Assembly: GCA_021799255.1 (NCBI GenBank)
Contig: JAJZAV010000004.1
Span: forward strand, 1-40,130
Direction of reading: 5' to 3'
Origin: Bacillota bacterium
GTDB lineage: Bacteria > Bacillota > Bacilli > Alicyclobacillales > Alicyclobacillaceae
DNA: 40,130 bases
The notes below the pieces were generated by a model. It was not told the origin of the DNA. It did no database searches and saw only the letters and a list, made by a program, of their open reading frames with translations. Positions 25,127 through 30,902 of the stretch are shown here, in pieces (position 1 is the first letter of the stretch; each line of letters begins with the position of its first letter). The position numbers and the translations under genes are program-made.

Positions 25127-26038
25127 ATGCAGGCGATGCTGGCGACGGTGGAAGGCAAGCAAGTGAGGATTACCCATCCCGATAAGATGATGTGGCCGAA
25201 GTACGGGGTCACGAAGGCACATTACCTTGAGTATCTAGTAAAGATAGCCCCGTATCTCCTGCCCGCCTTGAAGCGGCGCATGTTGATGACGTGGTGCTAC
25301 CCACACGGAGCGGAAGAGGACGGATTTGCGCGCAGGTCGAGACCGTCGTCGGCTCCGGATTGGTTGGCGGGGATTCGGACGGGGGACTCCGTTCGAATGG
25401 TGGCCAACGACACGGCGACGCTGGTTTGGATGGGGAACCAGAGCTCGCTCGAGTTCCACGTTGAAGCAAATCTCGTTGGAACCTATTACCCCACGTACCT
25501 CGCCATGGACTTAGATCCCAGCCTCCCGGAAGCGTTTGACGACGTCGCGGAGATTGCTCTGCAATTGCGAGAGGTTCTGCGAGGACTCGGCCTCTTGTCC
25601 ATTCCAAAGACTTCGGGGAAAACCGGGTTGCATGTGTTCGTGCCCATCGTTGCCCGATACACTTATGAAGAAACCCGCGAGGTCAGTAAATTCATAGCGC
25701 GCTACATGGAGGAGCGCATGCCACTTCGAGTAACGCTTGAACGGCTGGTGGAGCGCCGCACAACGAAAGTGTACTTCGACTACTTACAGTTGTGGCGCGG
25801 GAAGACGATGGCGGCCGCATACTCGCCGCGCGCTGGTGCGGCACCAACGGTGTCAACCCCCCTCTCTTGGACGGAGATTGAGGAAGGCGTGCACCCGAGC
25901 GACTTCACCATTTTGAGCGTCCCGAGGCGAATTGAGTCCGTGGGGGATCTGTTTTTATCCGTCGTGAACCCAAGGGACACCGAAGCCCACTCGCTTGATG
26001 AAATCCTGATGTTTCTCAAGCATCACCGCCAAGTTTGA
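25127..26038 (+). CDS. ligD: Stand-alone LigD polymerase domain (NHEJ primase-polymerase)
   Basis: The track starts at GTG 25100; ATG 25127, nine bases after AGAGGGG, is better (303 residues). It is the archaeo-eukaryotic-primase-type polymerase that extends or fills DNA ends in bacterial end-joining. Seen: 'THPDKMMWPKYGVTKAHYLEY' at the start, 'LVWMGNQSSLEFHV', the metal-binding DxD in 'LAMDLDPS' (about 137), 'SGKTGLHVFVPI' (about 168) and the third acidic residue in 'KVYFDYLQ' followed by 'AAYSPRAGA'. All catalytic positions look intact. There is no ligase or nuclease domain in this gene; the ligase is a separate gene on the other strand. Its stop lies 28 bp from the convergent ku stop. Confidence 0.92.
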   Translation: MQAMLATVEGKQVRITHPDKMMWPKYGVTKAHYLEYLVKIAPYLLPALKRRMLMTWCYPHGAEEDGFARRSRPSSAPDWLAGIRTGDSVRMVANDTATLVWMGNQSSLEFHVEANLVGTYYPTYLAMDLDPSLPEAFDDVAEIALQLREVLRGLGLLSIPKTSGKTGLHVFVPIVARYTYEETREVSKFIARYMEERMPLRVTLERLVERRTTKVYFDYLQLWRGKTMAAAYSPRAGAAPTVSTPLSWTEIEEGVHPSDFTILSVPRRIESVGDLFLSVVNPRDTEAHSLDEILMFLKHHRQV

Positions 26039-26066
26039 TGCCATCAGGAGAAAAATGACATCCCTT

Positions 26067-26879
26067 TTACGAGGATTTTCTCTTCCCCTTCTTCGACGTC
26101 GGCGCCTTCTGCGACGAGGTCATCTCGAGACTCTTCTGCAGGGTTTGCATGAGATCCACGATGTTGTCTTTGTTCCCCGCGACGACCTTGGCTTCGCCCG
26201 ACTCCTGCGCCTTGTTTGAAATGATGCTGAGGAGAGTCTCGCGACGCTCGTCCCGGTACTTTTCCGGAGTGAAGGGGGTGGACAATTGGCGGACTAGCTG
26301 GGTTGCGACGGCAAGTTCGTTTTCGGCCACGGGCGCATCGGAGTTTGCGAACGGCAATTCTTCCACAGGTCTTACCTCATCGGGCCAGAACAAGGTTTCC
26401 ATGACGAGCATGCCGTTTGAGACGCGCAGACACGCCAACGTCTGCGCGCTGCGCAGGATGGTCTTCGCGATGGCAATTTTGTTGGTTTCCTCCATCGCCC
26501 GGGCGAGCAACCGATACGCACGCACGCTGGCGGACTCCGCGGACACGTAGTAGGTCCTGTCGAAGAAGACCGGATCGATATCCGACAGCTCGACGAAGTC
26601 CACGATGTCAATCGTGTCGGATCGGCGGTGGCTGACCGCTGCCAATTCGTCTTCGGACAAGATCACGAACTGGTTCGGCGCGTATTCGACGCCGCGGACA
26701 ATGTCGGCCGCAGGCACCTCCTCGTGGCACGTCGGGCACACCTTGTGGTACTCAATCGGCGTATTGCAGGCACGATGAAGATACCGGAATTTGACGTCTT
26801 TCGATTCGGTGGCGCTGTGCAAACGTATGGGCACGTTCACGAGACCGAAGCTGATGGACCCTTTCCACACCGTGTGCAT
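26067..26879 (-). CDS. ku: Ku protein (non-homologous end joining)
   Basis: 270 residues, typical bacterial Ku size; ATG with AGGAGATGAGG upstream. The homodimer rings double-strand DNA ends and recruits LigD. Seen: 'MHTVWKGSISFGLVNVPIRL' at the start, 'FRYLHRACNTPIEYHKVCPTC' style segment with a Cys pair, 'GVEYAPNQFVILSEDEL' near 65, 'YYVSAESASVRAYRLLARAM' near 115, and a Lys/Ser-rich C-terminal tail ('KKGKRKSS') as in Ku proteins that bind DNA with extra basic residues. It follows the ligase gene by 117 bp on the same strand and may have its own promoter. Confidence 0.95.
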   Translation of the reverse strand: MHTVWKGSISFGLVNVPIRLHSATESKDVKFRYLHRACNTPIEYHKVCPTCHEEVPAADIVRGVEYAPNQFVILSEDELAAVSHRRSDTIDIVDFVELSDIDPVFFDRTYYVSAESASVRAYRLLARAMEETNKIAIAKTILRSAQTLACLRVSNGMLVMETLFWPDEVRPVEELPFANSDAPVAENELAVATQLVRQLSTPFTPEKYRDERRETLLSIISNKAQESGEAKVVAGNKDNIVDLMQTLQKSLEMTSSQKAPTSKKGKRKSS

Positions 26880-26959
26880 GGTTTTTCCTCATCTCCTAAG
26901 TATAGGAATTTCTATGACTGAGAAGGCGTCCGCCTTGTGAATTCTGGAAGCGAGACGTC

Positions 26960-26990
26960 TATAGTGTCGTTCTGAACGCGCGTTTCATGC
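26960..26990 (-). promoter_or_regulatory. Possible forespore (sigma-G-like) promoter of ku
   Basis: Minus strand: GCATG (26990-26986), 19-nt spacer, CACTATA (26966-26960). The Bacillus sigma-G pattern is roughly GHATR, 18 nt, CATNHTA, so this has one -10 mismatch and one extra spacer base. B. subtilis ku/ligD are known sigma-G targets. Weak but fitting. Confidence 0.3.
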
Positions 26991-27006
26991 AAACTTTCAT
27001 GCAAAC
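26983..27006. repeat. Tandem 12-bp direct repeat across the ligase stop codon
   Basis: TTTCATGCAAAC occurs twice back to back (26983-26994 and 26995-27006). The second copy (first on the minus strand) contains the ligase stop TGA; the other supplies the candidate -35 of ku. It looks like a recent slippage duplication. Confidence 0.8.
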
Positions 27007-27965
27007 GGATGTTCATCCGGGGGGGCGTCGACCACCGCCTGTAGGGTTGGTTGGCGCAGGGAAGAGTCCTTTGCCCATTCGATGAATTGAACCTTCACGG
27101 CGATGCGGGGCTTCGTCCACACTACCTGGCGGGAGGGCGCGGGTGGTCTTTCGAAAGGGCACTTTTCGACACGATGCTCGTAGAGTGTGTGATGCAATTG
27201 CGCCCACTCGGTTCGAGCCAATTTCCCGGGCCCAACCGTGGCGACATAATACAGGTGTTCGTCTCGGTCCGGCAAACCTAGCAAAAGAGCGTTTGGCACG
27301 TCGCCCACGGCGGTGTAGCCCCCAACCACGGCGATGATGTCTCGGTAATTCTTGATCTTTCGCCAGTCACTGTGGCGCTCGCCACAGACGTAGGCCGAAT
27401 GGCCTAGCTTCACCACGATGCCTTCGAGTTGATGCCTCTTGACGACGTCGAACAAGGCTTCGCCGTCGGGATAATTCGGCACGGCTTGAACCGTGGGACT
27501 CGTGCGCAAAGAGGCAAAAAGGATGTCCATCCGTCTTTGGAAGGGCAATTCGGTCACTGATTTTCCATTGTAGAACAAGATGTCAAAGACCATGTACACG
27601 ATGGGAACTTCTTTCGCTCTGGTGGGCACTAGACCTTGTCGCCGGATCCCATCTCGGCGCATCACATCGTGAAACGATGGCTTGTTCTGCGCATCGAGGG
27701 CGATGACTTCTCCATCCAAAATGATGCTCTTTGCTTGGCAGTACTGCGCGGCATCGGCCAACTCCGGATAGTGCATGGTGCGAAGATGCTGCTTGCGGTT
27801 GAGGAGTGCGGTCTCGTGTCCGTCGTAGTAAGTAAGAATGCGGACTCCGTCCCACTTGACGGAGGCAGTCCACTCTTCGCCAACCGGAATTTGGAGGCTC
27901 TGAATCGGTTCCATGGGGAAAACGGGTCGCATGTCGGCCAAGCCGAACGTCACTGTGTGTGCCAT
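26997..27965 (-). CDS. ligD: ATP-dependent DNA ligase, stand-alone LigD-type ligase domain
   Basis: The track runs to 28088, but that overlaps the kinase; ATG 27965 ('MAHTVTFGL...') gives 322 residues, the normal ligase-domain size, though its ribosome-binding site is weak. Nucleotidyl-transferase motifs: adenylated Lys in 'SVKWDGVRI' (motif I, about 34), 'ILDGEVIALD' (III), 'YMVFDILFYNG' (IIIa), 'EGIVVKL' (IV) and 'DWRKIKN' (V), then an OB-fold ('VGGYTAVGD', 'YYVATVGPG'). It would seal nicks during Ku-dependent end joining. It lies 37 bp after the sensor kinase stop and 117 bp before ku, so kinase-ligase-ku may be one transcription unit. Confidence 0.93.
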   Translation of the reverse strand: MAHTVTFGLADMRPVFPMEPIQSLQIPVGEEWTASVKWDGVRILTYYDGHETALLNRKQHLRTMHYPELADAAQYCQAKSIILDGEVIALDAQNKPSFHDVMRRDGIRRQGLVPTRAKEVPIVYMVFDILFYNGKSVTELPFQRRMDILFASLRTSPTVQAVPNYPDGEALFDVVKRHQLEGIVVKLGHSAYVCGERHSDWRKIKNYRDIIAVVGGYTAVGDVPNALLLGLPDRDEHLYYVATVGPGKLARTEWAQLHHTLYEHRVEKCPFERPPAPSRQVVWTKPRIAVKVQFIEWAKDSSLRQPTLQAVVDAPPDEHPFA

Positions 27966-28002
27966 GCTTATACTTTGACCTGAACAGCGGGCCCGAATTC
28001 CG

Positions 28003-29781
28003 TTAAAGTGCGGAAGTTTCCACGAGTTGGATCTGTTGTGACGTTTCAAGAGGCAAACGAATTTCCACGGTGGTTCCCTGCACTCCATCGCTGGTTAGAC
28101 GAATGGTACCTCCATGGTCCGAGATGATCTTGAAGGAGACCACCATGCCAAGCCCGGTGCCGTCGCTTTTTGTCGTGAAAAACGGATCTCCTATCCGTTT
28201 GAGATTTTCCTCGTCAATGCCGCAGCCCTCGTCGGTGATCCTGACGATGACGCACTTTTCCTCAAGTTCGATGTCTATATCGACGAGGCCGCCATGGGGC
28301 ATCGATTCAATGGCGTTCTTGAGAACGTTCACAAACACTTGCTTTATGTGGTTTGCGTTGCAATAAACAGGTGGAATGTATTCGGTTGGAAGGATACGTA
28401 TTTCCACGTTGCAGAACTTGGCGTGTGGTTCCAACATGGCCACGGCATTGCCCACCAAGCTGACGATATCCTCGTTCATATACTGCCCGAACTGTGGCTT
28501 TGACCAGACTAGGAACTCGTTGATCACCGTCTCAATCTGATTGAACTCCGCCCATAAAATGGGCAGAAAGCGTGCGAGGTCCGCCGGATTCTTTGCAATG
28601 ATCTTGAGAAATCCCTTGACGGAAGTGAGCGGATTGCGAATCTCGTGAGCGACGCCCGCAGCCAGCTGTCCAACCACGGCAAGTCGATCAGATCTGCGCA
28701 GCATCTCGTCGACCTCAACGCGTTCGCTGAGATCCCTTGCGACCATTACGACGTGACGCACGTCCCCGTCTTCTCCCGTCACGGAACTCCCCTTGATTTC
28801 CGTCAGAATGGGCCTTCCGTCTTCATGGACAAAGCGCACGGGCAGGGTGAACTCGGCGTGATTATACAGGGCAGAATGGATTGCGGACTTTACCTGAGCG
28901 ACATCATCCTTGTGGATGACACCGTCGAGGGACTGGCCTTCGATGTGCTTTGGGCTTCGTCCAAGAAGCGTCAAGTGAGATGGAGAGGCGTATGTCACGT
29001 CTCGCTTTGGATCCACAATGGTGATCAGATCCCGCGTGTGATCGGTGATGATTTGCTGTTTGGAGGCGATGGTTTGGTACATCGTAGTCGCTTTGGCGTG
29101 CTGTCGCGTAAGATAGATGATGCTAAAGAGGATCAGGAATGAGTAGATGCAATCCAGGATGAGGTGCAACGGATCGTGATAAGGTTTGAGGATGGTGGTC
29201 AGCACGACGGCGCAAATAAACATGGGATAGATCATAAACTGCCACGAATTCAGGTAGGTTTGCATGCTTACCTTTTCCCCAACCGAGTCCCTCACGCCGA
29301 GCAGCATCAGTAGGTTGAGCGCATCGAAAATGAAAAGCAACAGAGCGGACATGAGCCATAGGGGAAGGTGGGGAAAGTTCTTTATCAGGGCGGCGTCGGC
29401 CAAGGCGCATACGTTATACATACCCATGGTGGAGAACAGCCGGAACCAGCTTATCTTCTGAGACTTAGAATGGGCGTGCCGGATATTCAAGATGAGGGTA
29501 TCGGCCCAAAGGGCGGCGAGGCTGGCGCCGATGCCGAAATAGAGGAGCAAGAAAATGAACCCCACGTTGCCCGTGCTGTACTCATTTCCGATGGCTTTGC
29601 CACGAGGCAATCGGATTGGGAAGAAACTGAGAATGAGCGAAAACAAGAACATGATTAAGAGTGGTGACCAAGGATGCAGCTGAAGCTTCTGCCACAATTC
29701 GACGAGGGAAGCGCATCCGATAAGGAAGAGGACGCTTGTATACCAATTCACATCGCTGCTTCGCTCCATCGCTCGACCCAT
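28003..29781 (-). CDS. Membrane sensor histidine kinase (sporulation-kinase-like), seven TM + PAS
   Basis: 592 residues. About seven hydrophobic helices (roughly 14-31, 37-56, 70-97, 113-133, 140-163, 180-198, 205-225) form a sensor region, followed by a PAS domain (about 240-350), HisKA with His379 in 'GVAHEIRNPLTSVKGFLK' and HATPase with 'NVLKNAIESMPHGG', 'DEGCGID' and 'GTGLGMVVS'. The HisKA motif closely resembles Bacillus KinB/C/D kinases that feed Spo0F. Start is uncertain: ATG 29781 has GGAAAG directly against it, and ATG 29769 is 12 bases away. The gene lies downstream of a riboswitch, a 25-codon ORF and a hairpin on the same strand, and 37 bp before the NHEJ ligase. Confidence 0.9.
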   Translation of the reverse strand: MGRAMERSSDVNWYTSVLFLIGCASLVELWQKLQLHPWSPLLIMFLFSLILSFFPIRLPRGKAIGNEYSTGNVGFIFLLLYFGIGASLAALWADTLILNIRHAHSKSQKISWFRLFSTMGMYNVCALADAALIKNFPHLPLWLMSALLLFIFDALNLLMLLGVRDSVGEKVSMQTYLNSWQFMIYPMFICAVVLTTILKPYHDPLHLILDCIYSFLILFSIIYLTRQHAKATTMYQTIASKQQIITDHTRDLITIVDPKRDVTYASPSHLTLLGRSPKHIEGQSLDGVIHKDDVAQVKSAIHSALYNHAEFTLPVRFVHEDGRPILTEIKGSSVTGEDGDVRHVVMVARDLSERVEVDEMLRRSDRLAVVGQLAAGVAHEIRNPLTSVKGFLKIIAKNPADLARFLPILWAEFNQIETVINEFLVWSKPQFGQYMNEDIVSLVGNAVAMLEPHAKFCNVEIRILPTEYIPPVYCNANHIKQVFVNVLKNAIESMPHGGLVDIDIELEEKCVIVRITDEGCGIDEENLKRIGDPFFTTKSDGTGLGMVVSFKIISDHGGTIRLTSDGVQGTTVEIRLPLETSQQIQLVETSAL

Positions 29782-29803
29782 CTTTCCGTGTTAACTCAAT
29801 TAG

Positions 29804-29829
29804 AAGAACTGGGGGAACCCCCAGTTCTT
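29804..29829 (-). terminator. Perfect 12-bp hairpin between the small ORF and the kinase, probable terminator or attenuator
   Basis: AAGAACTGGGGG (29804-29815) and CCCCCAGTTCTT (29818-29829) with a 2-nt centre, so a 26-bp near-palindrome. On the minus strand it begins 19 bp after the small ORF stop and is followed by CTAATTGAGTT, a weak T-tract. It could end the riboswitch transcript while letting some polymerase through to the kinase, or bind a protein as DNA. Confidence 0.65.
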
Positions 29830-29848
29830 GGTCTGCTGCAGAATGGAC

Positions 29849-29926
29849 TTAATCGAGCCATGGCATGGTTTGTGTGGCCACTGGCAACATGCCTGCACCA
29901 GTCGTGAAGGAATTAGCCATCTTCAC
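29849..29926 (-). CDS. 25-residue peptide under the c-di-GMP riboswitch (not in ORF track)
   Basis: GTG 29926 to TAA 29849, with a near-perfect AAGGAGG placed 7 bases before GTG. The peptide begins MKMANSFTTGAG and ends TMPWLD. It is moderately hydrophobic, has four Met including the start, and lacks a transmembrane helix or a signal sequence that I can recognise. It sits directly behind a c-di-GMP-I aptamer and before a strong hairpin, so it is expressed as its own unit. I do not recognise the family. It might be a regulatory or membrane-associated peptide, or a leader whose translation controls the downstream kinase. The strong ribosome-binding site is the main reason to believe it is translated. 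Confidence 0.65.
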   Translation of the reverse strand: MKMANSFTTGAGMLPVATQTMPWLD

Positions 29927-29934
29927 GAGAACAC

Positions 29935-30057
29935 CTCCTTAGTAGCTGGCTGGCTTGATTCGCAACGCCACAGCGATCGAAGCCCCTATAGCTTTGCGTC
30001 TCACGGTTTCCCGTGGTTTGCCCCGCCTCCGATTGGTGCAGAGGCCATAAGGAGAAG
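29935..30057 (-). promoter_or_regulatory. Cyclic-di-GMP class I (GEMM-I) riboswitch
   Basis: The minus strand reads GGGGCAAACC, then a GAAA-capped hairpin (ACGG-GAAA-CCGT), then GAGACGCAAAGC and TATAGGGGCTT. These are the conserved core and tetraloop stem of the GEMM-I aptamer. A second stem follows (GGCTTcGATCGC with GCGAATCaAGCC) and then GCCAGCCAGCTAC, as expected for the tetraloop-receptor arm. Upstream CTCCTTA (30054-30048) is complementary to TAAGGAG (29941-29935), the Shine-Dalgarno of the 25-codon ORF. So the aptamer is bracketed by a 7-bp pairing that would hide the ribosome site. An extra small hairpin (GCCTC/GAGGC) lies between this pairing and the core. Family assignment is firm; OFF direction is inference. 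Confidence 0.88.
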
Positions 30058-30074
30058 ATCTAGGTGTGTTAGGG

Positions 30075-30103
30075 ATTATATACTAAATTGCAAGACAATT
30101 CAA
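30075..30103 (-). promoter_or_regulatory. Sigma-A promoter of the riboswitch transcript
   Basis: Minus strand TTGAAT (30103-30098), 17 bp spacer, TATAAT (30080-30075). The predicted start near 30068 leaves about ten bases before the riboswitch. It overlaps the upstream region of the divergent sirtuin gene. Confidence 0.8.
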
Positions 30104-30122
30104 CGTAACGGATGGGATAGAC

Positions 30123-30875
30123 ATGAGTAGAGATCAGGACGTTGATAGACTCGCGTCGTTGCTCGCAAACAGTGCAAGAATCGTCGTCCTCACGGGGGCC
30201 GGAATGAGCACTGAATCGGGAATTCCGGATTTTAGATCCGAAGGGGGTGTTTGGGAAGATGAAGATTTGCTTGCAGCGATGTCGGATGGATATCTGAGGC
30301 GCAGTCCGGAGGATTTTTGGCCGAAATTCAAAGCCACCTTTTTAAACCAGCGCTTTCTTACGGCAGTGCCGAATCGGGGGCACCAGGCCCTCGTACAACT
30401 CGAGAAGATGGGCAAGCAAGTCGAGGTGTACACCCAAAACGTCGACGGACTGCACCAACAATCGGGCAGTTCCCGCGTCATGGAAATTCACGGGAACGCT
30501 CGCACGGCATATTGCCCGCGTTGCCATCACGAATACGACCTAGACTACGTTTTGGAACACCCCGTTCCTCGCTGTTCCTGGGAAACTCAAAAGGGTGGAG
30601 TGTGCGACACCATCCTGCATCCGGACACGGTCCTGTTTGGTCAGGCTGTGAGGTACTTGAACGAATGCATTGATGAACTCGGCCGGACCGACCTCTTCCT
30701 CATTCTCGGCACCTCGCTCACCGTGGACCCCGTTGCTTCGTTGCCCATGTACAAACCGAGAGGATGCCCTCTCGTCATCATTAATCTCGACGAGACCCGC
30801 TTTGATTCGATGGCGGATTTACGGATCCACGAGAAGATAGGCGACGTTCTCCCGTTGGCGGTTTCCAGACTCTAA
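30123..30875 (+). CDS. cobB: NAD-dependent protein deacetylase (sirtuin)
   Basis: 250 residues, bacterial sirtuin size. Removes acetyl (or other acyl) groups from lysines using NAD. Seen: 'VLTGAGMSTESGIPDFRS' (NAD loop, about 22), 'YTQNVDGLHQ' (about 103) and the catalytic His in 'EIHGN' (about 122). A zinc site with 'CPRC' and Cys residues in 'PRCSW' and 'GGVC' follows, then 'GTSLTVDP' near 198. All functional positions appear intact. It lies 27 bp before the GNAT fusion gene on the same strand, an eraser next to a writer. The start has a modest GGATGGGAT site. Confidence 0.94.
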   Translation: MSRDQDVDRLASLLANSARIVVLTGAGMSTESGIPDFRSEGGVWEDEDLLAAMSDGYLRRSPEDFWPKFKATFLNQRFLTAVPNRGHQALVQLEKMGKQVEVYTQNVDGLHQQSGSSRVMEIHGNARTAYCPRCHHEYDLDYVLEHPVPRCSWETQKGGVCDTILHPDTVLFGQAVRYLNECIDELGRTDLFLILGTSLTVDPVASLPMYKPRGCPLVIINLDETRFDSMADLRIHEKIGDVLPLAVSRL

Positions 30876-30902
30876 TACCGAAGAAGAGCAGGTGATGAAT
30901 CG

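Noticed and set aside
29828-30130. 100-codon plus-strand ORF across the riboswitch
   Set aside because: The conserved content is the minus-strand riboswitch, promoter and peptide ORF; the plus frame is incidental.
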